DNA from: Axinella damicornis
Taxonomy: Eukaryota > Porifera > Demospongiae > Axinellida > Axinellidae
Assembly (NCBI GenBank): GCA_963931865.1
Contig: OZ007506.1
Coordinates: forward strand, 7,036,451-7,100,450
DNA length: 64,000 nucleotides
Reading direction: 5' to 3'
Each line of letters opens with the position of its first letter. The stretch's first letter is position 1. A program made the position numbers and the translations under genes. Shown in pieces: positions 23,801 to 37,300 of this stretch. The notes below the pieces were generated by a model. That model did no database searches. It was not told the origin of the DNA and was given only the letters and a program-made list of their open reading frames with translations.

Positions 23801-26800
23801 TTACATGTGGTTGGTCTTTCGCTGCCACGCTAGTAAATGACGAAATAGGCAGGTAGTGAACTATGTATAGGTACTCTGTATGTTGGACATGATTGTGTCG
23901 CAAGTTGCAAGCTTTGAGGGCCACCAAGTGGTTGACGTCCTACTGGCAGCAGGGGCTAACCCCAACCTACAGGACAAAGATGAGGACAGCAACTGCACTT
24001 GCACGCTTTAATTAACAAACACTCTGCGCAAAATGACTGCAAAATTACATTGGGCCAGTTGGATGAAGAGTTTAAGGAATTTCAACTGGCGTGACATCAA
24101 ATCCAGTCGCTCTTTTACTATATTGCAGTGAATGGCGAAATCGGCAGGTAGTGAACTATAAGTAGAGGTATTCGTACTCATTCTGCATGTTGGACATGAT
24201 TGTGTCGCAAGCTGCAAGCTTTGAGGACCACCAAGTGGTTCAACTCCTACTGGAAGCAGGAGCTAACCCTGACATACAGGACAAACATGAAGCTTGCATG
24301 CTTTAATTATGAAACACTCTGCACAAACTGACTGCAAAATTACAATAGGCCAGTGGCATGGAAGAATTTTGAATTTCAATCGGTGTGACGTTACATGTGG
24401 TTGGTCTTTTGCTGCCACGCTAGTAAATGACGAAATAGGCAGGTAGTGAACTATGTATAGGTACTCTGTATGTTGGACATGATTGTGTCGCAAGCTGAAA
24501 GCTTTGAGGACCACCAAGTGGTTCAAGTCCTACTGGCAGCAGGGGCTAACCCGGACCTACAGGACAAAGATGAGGACAGCAACTGCACTTGCACGCTTTA
24601 ATTAACAAACACTCTGCGCAAAATGACTGCAAAATTACATTGGGCAAGTTGGATGAAGAGTTTAAGGAATTTCAACTGGCGTGACATCAAATCCAGTCGC
24701 TCTTTTATTATATTGCAGTGAATGGCGAAATCGGCAGGTAGTGAACTATAAGTAGAGATATTCGTACTCATTCTGCATGTTGGACATGATTGTGTCGCAA
24801 GCTGCAAGCTTTGAGGACCACCAAGTGGTTCAACTCCTACTGGAAGCAGGAGCTAACCCTGACATACAGGACAAACATGAACCTTGCATGCTTTAATTAT
24901 GAAACACTCTGCACAAACTGACTGCAAAATTACAATAGGCCAGTTGCATGGAAGAAGTTTGAATTTCAATCGGTGTGACGTTACATGTGGTTGGTCTTTT
25001 GCTGCCACGCTAGTAAATGACGAAATAGGCAGGTAGTGAACTATGTATAGGTACTCTGTACGTTGGACATGATTGTGTCGCAAGCTGAAAGCTTTGAGGG
25101 CCACCAAAGGGTGGTACAACTCCTACTGGCAGCAGGGGCTAACCCCAACCTACAGGACAAAGATGAGGACAGCAACTGCACTTGCATGCATTATAATTAA
25201 GAAACACTCTGCGCAAAATGACTGCAAACTTACATTAGGCCAGTTACACGGAAGAGTTTAAGGAAGTTCAATTGGCATGACGTTAAATCCAGTTGCTCTT
25301 TTGCTATATGGCAGTGAATGGCGAAATCGGCAGGTAGTGAACTATAGGTAGAGGTATTCGTACTCATTCTGCATGTTGGACATGCCAGCTGCAAGCTTTG
25401 AGGACCACCAAAGGGTGGTTCAGTTCCTACTGGAAGCAGGGGCTAACCCTGACCTACAGGACAAAGGTGAAGCTTGCATGCTTCAATATCTGCACATAAT
25501 GACTGCAAAATTGCAATAGGCCAGTTGCACGGTGACCTCGACCCACAGGACAAAGATGAGGACAGCAACTGCACTTGCATGCTTTAATTAAGAAACACTG
25601 CGCCAAAATTACATTAGGCCAGTTGCACAGAAGAGTTTAAATTGGCGTGATGTTAAATCCAGTTGCTCTTTTGATAATTATGGCAGTGAATGGCGAAATC
25701 GACAGGTAGCGAAGAGGTATTCATACTCATTCTGCATGTTGGACACGCCAGCTGCAAGCTTTGAGGACCACCAAAGGGTGGTTCAGTTCCTACTGGAAGC
25801 AGGGGCTAACCCTGACCTACAGGACAAAGGTGAAGCCTGCATGCTTTAATTAAGAAACACTGCACAAAATGACTGCAAAATTACAATAGGCCAGTTGCAC
25901 GGTGACCTTGACAGAACAGTTGTCAATCGAGCAACTGGCGGAAAGGAGCCTGTCAGCATTCCCAAACTTATCGCCATTGGAAAGTACAATCAGTATATGG
26001 GAGGAGTTGATAAGTTCTGATCTATTGCTGTCGTATCACAACAATCATCGCTATACAACTTGATAGATGACACAGTTGTCAATTCGCACATTCTTTACAA
26101 CTACATTGCTGTCTATGTGGGAAGAAAGACAATCACTAAGAAAGATTTCCGAGATACTTCAGTTCTGCAAATTATCCAAACATACAAACAGCAGCATATG
26201 TAACACCAGGTCGTCCTCCTTCCAGCTGCAGAGTTCGGCATGGAAGCCATCTTGGACCAACCAAGTGCAGGTGTCAGTACTGCAAGGTGCAAAAGAGGAC
26301 TACTGCTCTGTGGTGTGGCAGGAATGTGCTAAGGAACTTCAGCAGGAAATTGAGCAGATCCAAAAAGTATGGGATGAGGCTGATACTGTCAAAACCACCA
26401 CATACACCGAGTGATGGAATGAGACGTGAATTTAAGCGGATATCGCTTGAGAAGTGGAGGTCCATTTCCCGTTTGGCTCTCCTTCAGATGTCTTAAAGGA
26501 CAAGCACCACAGTACCTTACTGAACTGGTGTGGAGCAATAGTGACTTGGGATATGTCAAAACACCAGGATGTGGTAAGATGCATCTTGAAACTGTGAAGA
26601 CCAGTGGTATTGAAAGTCATTTTCATTTAAAGCTGCCCAGGAGGGCAACTGCACTCCTGGTAGCAGTTGCAACTGGTTGCAACTCACTGGTAGTGCATAG
26701 AGCAAGCTAAGTATTACAGCTTGTTCCAATTAATGCATGTGTCACGTGAAGACCACGCTCAGTCAATCGAGTCAGCAATCAGAGATATCCCAGATCGATG

Positions 26801-29800
26801 CTGAAGGCGAAGTACAAGCGATTCATCTGTGGAAGCAGATGAAGAGGCCTCAGAGTTTGAGTGGCTCTGGGCCATGGAATGCCTATGGGAGGAGCACCAG
26901 AGAGACCTACAGTGCAAACAGATGCAGGTAGATCTTGAGCGGAAGTGTTCTATATAGGGAGTAGTTGTGCACTCTCACTGATTAAATTACTGGCTGAGAA
27001 GGCTGACCTCGTGAAGAAAGCAGAGGAGCTAAACCAGAGGGTGAAGGCCCTAACTGCGGCATGTGATCCTGGAGGCGTGGCTTCCGCTACAGGGGGTATG
27101 GCCGCATCAGGTACCAGCTCTGTGGAAGCGGGCTGAATACAGAGACAGACAGGAGTGGTGTGAGTACAGGTGTTACACAGACCTGCGCTGTTGTACCCCA
27201 ATGAAATTGAGGACTACATGAGCTGATCACGAAGCTGTCGAGTGCCTGGGCCATTGCAGGATGAAAAGCTCCTGTATGATCGTGCTGCAAGCTTCCAAGC
27301 CTCTGTATTGGTGACAGGTTATGGTGTACATGCCGGGTGAGGTACAGTACAAGGATTGGAAGTTGGCTCAGCCATTTCACGGGCTTTACAGCAGCCTTGT
27401 TCCCAAATCTTCTACACCTCCTGTTTTGATCACATGCAGTACGCAAAAATGGAGGGAGAAGGCCTGGGGAATCTTAGAATGTGATCCATAGTATGGCTTA
27501 TGTCACGGATCACTACTGTGCGTCTGTGTGTGTGGGTTTTGTATCCTCAGCTTGGGTTTTGTATCACCATGTCAAGGACTACCTCCAGCTAAGGCAGGGG
27601 AAGTGTAACATTATCATATTAGATGTGCGTCATAATGATGTAAACCTGTGATGATGTAATCGCCACATGTACATGTAGAATCACCTGATCTAGTTGTTGT
27701 TGAGCATCACTATCTCTGTGAGTGCATTGTTTGACAATCATTGATCAGATCTTGGTATGTGGAACCAAGAAATCCGCAGTCTCGTTCCCAGACCGTCTAT
27801 CCAGCGTGTGTATCGCTTTCAGTATTGGAACTCTTGGTATAACGCGCGGAAATGCGTTGGTTGGGTCTGGGACCGAGACTAAGAAATCCGTTAATCAACT
27901 AGAATGGCTTGGAAGAAATAACCAATAGCATCGATCACCATCATCTTTGCAGATCAATTGTCACATGCAGCAACAAAGGCTTTTGAATCGTCCAATAATA
28001 TGACATTTGCACACGTGACCCTCATCCAAACATATACATGACAGGCTAGATATTGTAGTACTAGCACTGTAGTATAAATAACATCAGCGCTCAAGGTTAA
28101 GGGATGGTGAGACAGCTACAGTTTACCGCTCGAACAAGGCCATTGATGCCGAACCTGCAGCAAAATGAGAGTCCTCAGATACAGCACCTCGCTTCAGGTG
28201 AGCAAGAGAAGTTGCAGCAATACACATGTGAGTCCTTTCGTACCCCGAATAAAAACGGTCACACGCTCACGCAGGAATGCGTATCGTCTCGCACTTTGCG
28301 CCGCGCTGCAAAGCGTCTAATTGCAGTTTCGATTCCTCTGCTCTGATTTTGCAACGTCACGTAGCCCGTCGTGAGAACGCACAACTTTGCGTACGCGACA
28401 TTCGTCGCCGCAAACTACGCGATGAGACGGTTAACCACAACATTTAACGCGACTGTGTGCACGTCGCGACTTCTTGCGTGATGGTGCGACCTTTTTTTAC
28501 TCGGGACAGAACAATGGCACAGGTCGGTTGCTGAGCGAATTTGATGAGTGAACATCTTGAATGATACTACATCTTGAATGACACTTGCTGCATTGTGATA
28601 GCATACATGTAAGCTCGCGGCAGTCATGGGAATTTCAGTCATTCCATTGGACAACTGAAAATCCTTCATCACGCATGCGACAAGTGATCTGCAAACATCA
28701 GTATTCAGCTGCGACATGAACACAGGGGAAGTTGTGGAAAGGTTTCACAACACAACAGAAGCCCCAGGTTTCAGTCCCACTATCAGCTTGGCAGCAAATG
28801 AATAGTGCATGGAGATGGCCTTCATCGCTGTGGTAAATGTACACTGCACACTCTATACCTAGAGAAACTGGTGAAAAATTCTACCTGGGAATGGAATTGC
28901 TCATGAAGGTCTGAGGTTTGTTCCTGCCTCTGGATGAAATCCAACACTTTCCTGGGAGGAGAGGAGGAGGAGAGAAGAGGAGGAGGGGAACAGTGGGGAA
29001 GGAGAAGAGGAGAGAAGGAGGGAGAAGGGAAGGAAAGCAGGAGGGAGAAGCGAAGGAGGGGAGGAGGGATGAGGGAAGGAGAGGAGGGAGAAGGAGAAGG
29101 AATGGGAGGAAGAGGGGAGGAGGAGGAAGGAGAGGTTGAGGGGAGGAGGGAGAGTGGAATATGCAAGGAAAAGGGAAAGGAGGGGGAAGGAGAGGGAAAG
29201 AGGAAGGAAGAGGAGAAGGGTAGCAGGAGGAGGAGACAGGGAAGAAATGGAAGGTGGAAGTTATAATTGAACAATATCTAAATGAGACAATAACGGCACC
29301 AGATAACACGCTGTTATCAATGCACCTGTTATCCCTGGCACAGAGAGGACACTCATGTTCGAATTCATCATCGAGGCAGCCCTGGTGGAAGGAATGCTGG
29401 CAGAGGAAGTGGACAGCGGGGAGGGAGAGACCACGCTTGCACATGCTGCACTTCATCACTTGAAAGATCTTAGCACTGGATGTGTGCAGATAATCATCAC
29501 ATACATACAGTGTAGTGCATGTGCAGGTATGTGTATGTGTGTGTTTGTGTGTGTACATGTAGCAGTGTGGATAGATATATATATGTACATGTCATGTGGT
29601 ACGTAATAATACATATGCGCTATATGTTATGCACAATGAGTGCAGGTAGGTCATCTAAAGTACTACTTCGCATCCAATTCCTGGCATGTACACACATACA
29701 CCCACCCACCACCCACCCATGCCCCCACTCACCCATGCCCCCACTCACCCACGCCCCCACCCACCCACAAACAGGCAGTAGGGGATAATGAGATACAGTG

Positions 29801-32800
29801 TACCAACATACCTGCTCTGCAGCTCTCTGATCTGCGTCCTCATTTTAGATGTCTCCTCGCGGTACTGCTTGATCTGCTGTTCATCCTGGGACAGGTGATA
29901 CAGATCACATGAGTAACAAAACCAATCACAATTCTCAAGTCTCACCTTCGTAATCTGGTCATTTTCTTCTTGCAAGTGTTTCACAATGTACGGCTGAGAG
30001 AGAAGACAAACATTTCTAACTCAGTGTTGCAGTAAAGTACATCGCAATGGCACAAGGAATGCTCCCCTCTCTCACTCCCTACCTCCCTCCCTCCCTCTCT
30101 CCCTCCCTACCTCCCTCCCTCCCTCCCTCCCTCCCCCCCTCCCTCTCTCTTCCCTTGTATCCAACACTGGTACACATTTGTAAGGTACCTGATGCGGATA
30201 GGCTGAAACTGCAGTCATGTAAATAAATAAAGTTTGCCCGACCAGGAGGCCCTCTTCACGTACCTTGATGTCGCTGAGGGTGGCGTACTGACTCTCTGCC
30301 AGTGTCTGGACAACCATCAGTGGAGGCATGAGGTGGTTCTCCTCAATGTGGTGGAGCACATCTGTGATCTTTGCTTTGCACTCCTGACGAGAGGCAAAGT
30401 ATGAAAGCGCTTGCACCCAGAGGTTGGGGTCCTGGCGTCTGTGGAAAGGAGAGGTAAGGAAGGAGTAGGAACAAAGGAGAGAGAGGTGACGGAAAATAAG
30501 GAGGAGGAGGAGGACGAGGAGGAGGAGGGAGAGGGGGAGGGGGACGAGGGGGAGGTGGAGGGGGAGGAGGGGGAGGGGGAGGGGAGGGGGAGGAGGAGGA
30601 GGAGGAGGAGGGGGAGGAGGAGGAGGAGATACATGTATATATGAAGGAGAAAGATGTGTACAAGAAACTGAATTAATGCAGAGGGTCAATTGCATCTTGA
30701 TTCAAGTGTACATGCTTACAGAGCAGAACACTGCAACAGACGTCACATTGCACCTGCTTACCCGTGTCTCCTGCAAGTGTCCATCACTTGGTCATAGTCA
30801 TTGTGCTCCATGTGGTAGAGCAGAATCTGCTGGAACCTGATATGGAAGCATGGGAATGGGAATTACAGAGTGAGGGTATGGAACGGGGATATGGGAATGG
30901 TAAAATGGATGTGGAAAGACAGAGCAGTCACTAAATTTGAACTTCTCCATAGGTTGTTCACGAGCACACCTTATGTTCGGGGGTTACTAAGATCCCTATC
31001 ATGGCTTTAGGTACATTATGTGGCCAAACCCTCCAGAATCAATCTGAGAGTAGCCTTGCAAAAAGACCAGTATGAAACTCCAACTGTTGACTATAGCCAC
31101 TGCTGCAATGACTTGCTGGCCATGGTGGATGTCTGAACGTACATGTACATGTATACAACGTCACACATCAATATTGACCAGTGCAGTGTAGCACTACCCT
31201 CATTCCCAGGCCATTCCCATCTTCAGTCTTTGGTCGCTTGCAGTAAGCAAATGAGTTGGGGGGCTGGGAGATACGGTCACATGCGGTGACATCAGGTAGA
31301 CAGATGGTACCATAAGCGCTCTAAATTTGCGCCACTCTAATTCTGCGTCAAAATTTATGGTTCCGAAATGGTAATTTCCGTTACACTTTATATTCACCTC
31401 ATGTCCATTCTATTGTTGTGTCACTCCGCGAAGTGTTCAGTGGCTGGCTTGCATTGAGCGCAATTGTGGGTGCAAAACGTACAAGCAGAAGCTGCAGAAA
31501 GGCAGCGATGTCATCTGGCAAGGTGGAACCTTCTAGTGCTCGCTGTCGCTACTTGTAAAATCGATGGACTCTACTATCTTTCAAGGTTTCCGCGATCCCG
31601 CTTGGAGTGGCTCCACACTCAAAGTCTAACGAATCAGCAGAGGTCCTACTGCATGTATAAAGAAAGCTGTACAGGTAATCTTAGCAGCCACAGCGCTCAC
31701 ACACACGTTCTTGCAACAATTCCTAATTATGCGTCACATTTAGCGATTTTATAATCATTATTTGACACAATTTAGAGCGCTTACGGTAGACACACAGGGA
31801 GTGGTGCACAACTGTACTAATTCCCGCTTCGTGTCGACCACTCCATGGTGTCATGAACAACGAACAGTATTGATGCTGCCTTGTGAACCCTCTGGCCTCC
31901 AGCCTCAGTCTGACATTAGAAGTACTTTGAGATTCTTTGTAAGGCACCACCCCCCATGTGTCTACCACCTGTGTCCCTGAGATCACTGCATGTGACAGGA
32001 TCTCCCAGGCCTTCTCCTTCACATTTGTCTGCTATAAGCGATCAAAGACTACAGGTGGAACAGCCTGGGAACAAGCAGCACTGGCAACAGAACTACGATG
32101 ATTGCATCATGTGATATCAAGTATCAAAAGGATGCATAACCATGGCGATGGGGTCTCCAACTCACAGTCCTGCTCTCTCGTAGAGGTAGAGTGTTCCTGT
32201 GCGAAAGTCATGCATCTGAGCCAGTACCAGGGCATGTTCCAGGTCATAGCGCGCCTGGGAGGAAGGAAACAACCATCACTCACATGGCTGCCTTGAGTGA
32301 GTTGAGTGTGGTTGAAAACGTGGACTAGTACTTGTGACAATCCCATGTCGAGTTTATTAGGATCCCCTGTTCTCTTCTACTTCTCTCTCCATCCCTCGAG
32401 GAGGGAGGGGATAGAGGATTTGGAGAGCTACTTCTCTCCAAGTCCTCTACCCCCTCCCTCCTCCCTTCCCTGACTCCCTCCTTTTCCTTTGTATCCTACC
32501 TCTGGTCTCTTGAGCAGTTCAAGTGCTTTCCTTTCCTTGGTAACCCTCTCACTAGGGGTACAGCTGCCAATCTCACCAAGGTAGAGCTCCAGCAGCGTGT
32601 TGTAGACCACCTCACCGAGATGTTCATGCACCTGGAAAGGAGGAAGGGAAAGGGAGAGGGAGGGTGGGAGGGAGGGTGGGGGGAGGGAGGGAGGGAGGTG
32701 GAGGGAGGGAGGGAGGTGGAGGGAGGGAGGGAGGGAGGGAGGGAGGGAGGGAGGGAGGGAGGGAGGGAGGGAGGGAGGGAGGGGGAGGGGAGGGAAGAAT

Positions 32801-34283
32801 AGTGAATGCTGCTCTCAAAGGTCTGAAATCACTACTTTGTACCTTGATCTGGTGTTCCAGGAACTGCACAAGGTGTTGTTTGTTGTTCACAAAGATCTTG
32901 ATGTAGTGGGCAGGGTTGGACCACGCTGGTAGACCTGAGGGGCAGGAAAGAAGAAAGGGATGCAGGACTACATACGCACCGTCACACACACACCATCACT
33001 CACTCTAGCCTCGTTCCAGCCGCGAGTTCAAACCGTTATTTCCGCTGCCAGAACGTTGGCAGTGCCAATCAGATTTCAGAATGTTGTCACACGACAATAG
33101 TAAACCTAATTGTGTCATGCGTTGAAATTAATGTCACAGTCATGCTCATTCATCGCAATAGTCGATCGCTAGATTGTGCTGTTGTAGGCACTCTGCACAG
33201 TGACTTTTGTTTTGCTCGACTTCTGCTTGCCTTCCGTAGCAGAACCAGCAGCAAACAGTTGCATTCACGAGTATATAGGAAAGGACCATTCTCAACAGAC
33301 GGAAGTATCACGTGCACTTCACTGCTTGAAAGAGGTATGCAATTGCCATGACGTTCCATCCGTATACAGTTTGAACTCGCGGAAGTTGTCAGGCCGTTTC
33401 TCCTACGGCCTGGGAACGAGGCTATCACTCACCCATCCACCCCAGGGGAAGGGGTGGTGCTCCCCGGGGTAACCAATCAGTGCAGAGGGAGGTGAGGAGT
33501 CGCGTAGTCTCATCTGGGAGCTCATTCATCAGCTGCTTGCCATACTTCTTCATGTTGGACTCCACCTGTCAGTGTGTACATTGCATGAGTGTATGCCTAA
33601 CCAACTACCACCGTGACAGTAGCCTCATTCCCAGTCACACACCCAGCTTTCCGTCGCTTGCCGTACTGCCAGTGACGAAAAGCTGGACGTGGAACTGGGA
33701 ATGAGGCTACTACCACAGTTGCGCGTTATTAGGCGCACGTACCTATATTTCCACAGGAAGGAAATGTGAGCCTAAGAAAGAGACGCACTTGATTTAGAAT
33801 GACATTTCTCAAATAGGAAGTGTGATTCATTTGCTTTTTCCACTCCGCACTGAAGTCTTCCTCCTGAAACTTTGCCATTTTCAATCCTACTTAGCTGAGG
33901 CGAGAGTCAAACCTGCGCCTAACAGTGAACATGCACCTATAGGTGAGCTGCGCCTAATATTTATATAACATGTGACTACGGTAAACCTGATCTCAAGGTC
34001 AGGTATCCACTAAGTCTTAGGGTTTGGTTTTAATTTGGGGGTGATTATAGCAGTGAATTCTAATGTGTGTGCACGCAATTGTTTTCCTGAAAGAGGGGTG
34101 CAATGTACACGCACACACACACACACACACTCTCCCTCCCTCCCTCCCACACGAGGTTTTGAAGTGTGAAAGCCTGTATAGTACGTCTGAGCATAAGCAG
34201 CTGTAATGTTGAATAAGTAGGCAAAACTGACAGGTACATGAGACCATGCGCACGGAAGAGGACGGAGTCAGCAACAATCACCA

Positions 34284-34330
<47 letters not shown>

Positions 34331-37300
34331 ACATTCTCACACCCTCACCTCCTCGAAGGAGAGGTGTGCAATGTACTCCATGGCATCCACACAGCTGTTC
34401 TGGTCCTCCAGCTGAATAAGAAGATACCTGCAGAAGTGAGACAAGATGTCCCTTTCTTGTCAGTATCACAGGATAGCTTAGCAACCAGCCCTTTCCTCTG
34501 GTACACTTGTCACACTTCAGCAGCACAGCCTGCTAAACAGAACCCCAAGCTAACCCTTTAATCTCCACACTACATCTGCTACTTTAATCCCAAGCATCCC
34601 ATACTACCCTTTGCTTTAACCTTGAGCTCCCTCACCTTACAGATACATGTATGTACAACTGCTACACGTACTTAACCTTCTCCGCCCAACACTTACCGTA
34701 ACTCCAAGCCTACACCACCCAACGGACATCACACCAACTACTCAGGAGGTACATGTAGCCTTGCTCCCAGGCCGTCTCCTGCTCCGTTTTAGCTGCATAC
34801 GTGACCTTTGAACCCCCGTAAGAAAAGCAGTTTTCTTACGGGAGGTTCAAAGGTCACGTATGCGGCTAAAAACAGGGCGGGAGATGGCCTGGGAATGAGA
34901 CTACTCTGGAGGACAGTAGGCCTCAAATGACCCGTTTCCGAATGATATCATTGCTGCTCACTAAGCAGTCCACATTGTTCATTCTTAGCCTCCCTAGCTT
35001 GGGAACAAGGCTACTCATTCTCACATGCAGTACTGTCACAGTGCAGGGGATGGATATAGCTCAAGCTTGGGTACACTAGCTTGCTCAATTTATACAGGAA
35101 ACAGCTGTCGACGTGCCACAAGAGTGCATGATGACATCGTTGTCATGCGTTCTTGCTGTCCTTGAATTGGTCTGTTTCGATAGACATGGGAAACAGATGC
35201 ATATACTGCAGAGCAAATTTCCGCCCTTCCCTCCAAGGATCACCATGTGAACATCCACATTGACCAATCAGAGGACTGTAAGCGTCATTATCTCCTAAAA
35301 TGCGTACCAGTCGTGTCTCTTGTACTTCTTTGCAAGGGCGAGGGCGTGTCGGTGATAGTTGGCTTGGCGACACACCTTGATGGCCGTCTCTACATCAAAT
35401 GTCAGTGTCTGGTCCTCCTGGAGGAGGAGGCAGGAGGGGGCGGGTTAAATTAGACTCGGTACTTAATATGCGTGTACACGCACACACACACACGCACACG
35501 CATACACACACACGTGCACACACACACACACACACACACACTTACCGCCACAAACTTGTCCAGTTGGTCAATATCCTTCAGCTTGGTGTAACAGTTGAGC
35601 AGCAGTGTAGTGTGATCTGCATTTGCCGCCCCCCTCTCGTGGAGAGCCTGAACACAGAGCAGAATTGCACAAAACAGGATAGCATTCACCGCATGACTGT
35701 GAAATCAGTGCTCGCACAATGTTCGGAGAAAGAATTTTGACTATCAGAGATCAGTTGTGGTCACTTTGAGGTGTGACACAAACACAGACCTCAATGTGCT
35801 GTCAGTTAGGCTGACCATTGCCGACCAGGGTGGATGAAATCACAACATGTATTCTAGAGAAATGACTCACCTTGAGATAGTCCGTGAGGTTATGGATTCT
35901 TTGAGCATCTAGAAACTGAGGGGGGGGGGGGGGGGGGGGGGATTGAAACTGCATCCAAAACATGCATGTACATATAGTTCCCAGTCATGTTCCCAGGCCA
36001 CTCCTCCTCATACAAATATCCTGGGAATGAGTCCAGGAAATACTGTTGACAACAACTGCTGCTATGTACATTGTATAGTTATCTAGTGTTGGATAAAGTT
36101 TCAGGAAGAATGAAGCTACAGTTCAGTTACTGGTACACAGGAGCTTACGAGTGCTAGTCTAACCATGTGTGTTGAATAGCAGTCTACAAACATACATTTA
36201 ACTACAAATCTGAAATCATGGCTTTGCAACTGGTGTTGCAAGTGTTTGAGGTTACTACAGTAACTGTGACTTCTCTGCAGCTTATTGCGCTTTAGACACT
36301 CACTCGTTGTCTTTGAGGCTCTGCTTGCATGTGCTTGCATGAACGTGTTAGCGTGGATAGCGCATTAGTGAACAATAATCATTGCAAACACATGTGTGTG
36401 TGCTTCGTGCTCACGCACACTCGCACTCCCGCGCACATGCTCGCACTCCTGTGACCCCCGTTAGTACACACGACATGCTCTCGCAAGCACTTAATATGCA
36501 AGCGCGTATGAGTGATACATGTATATACATGGCAACTACTCATGAGGGCACCTCAAATGTGCATTCAAGGACATTCAGGACGTACTATACAATGTACATG
36601 TGCATGCACTATGCAGGCTTTCCCTCTGCTTGTAGCTACAGCTGATCCAATAACTGGAGGGGGAAACGGCATGGTTGTGAGGCTATGCAGTGGGTGGTGG
36701 CTGTGCTCATAAAATCAGGTAATTGTCACCTTTCTTATGACATAGGAGGGTTCCAGCTTCCCAATGGTCAGGATATACTGTGATATGGCAGCATCATAGT
36801 CACCCTTGCTGTAGGTGGGGGGAAGGGGGAGAGGGAAGAGAAGAGAGAAAGGGAGGGAAGGATGGATGGATGGTGGGCGGGAGGGAGGGAGGGAGGGGAG
36901 GGAGGGAAGGGAGGGAGAGAGGGGAGGGAGAGAGGGGAGGGAGGGAGGGGAGGGAGGGAGGGGAGGGAGGGAGGGATGGATGGTGGGTGGGAGGGAGGGA
37001 GGGGAGGGGAGGGAGAGAGGGGAGGGAGGGAGGGAGGGGAGGGAGAGAGGGGAGGGAGGGAGGGAGGGGAGGGAGGGAGGGGAGGGAGGGGAGGGAGGGA
37101 GGGGAGGGAGGGATGGATGGTGGGTGGGAGGGAGGGAGGGAGGGGAGGGAGAGAGGGGAGGGAGAGAGGGGAGGGAGGGAGGGGAGGGAGGGAGGGAGGG
37201 GAGGGAGTGAGGGGAGGGAGGGAGGGGAGGGAGGGAGGGGAGGGAGAGAGGGGAGGGAGAGAGGGGAGGGAGAAAGGGAGGGAGGGGAGGGAGGGAGGGG

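Noticed and set aside
21329..25915. CRISPR-like array
   Set aside because: Units are 260-310 bp, adjacent rather than separated by unique spacers, and encode ankyrin fragments in a eukaryotic intron.
28635..28688. Possible VPS11 terminal exon reading ITCRMRDEGFSVVQWND and a stop, in phase after exon 26
   Set aside because: DEGFSVV resembles the VPS11 DGFSVVAEYFG motif and has a TTTGCAG acceptor, but the full motif is present in a better exon at 18163-18098. This is most likely coincidence or at most a decoy/alternative exon.
28822..28884. Read-through of VPS11 exon 26 (VEFFTSFSRYRV...)
   Set aside because: A good GTAGAA donor at 28884 and the conserved downstream exon at 18163 make this intron sequence.
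28822..29558. 150- and 225-codon Pro/Ser/Leu-rich frames on -
   Set aside because: The larger frame is VPS11 exon 25 plus the pyrimidine intron; the other is only the pyrimidine intron.
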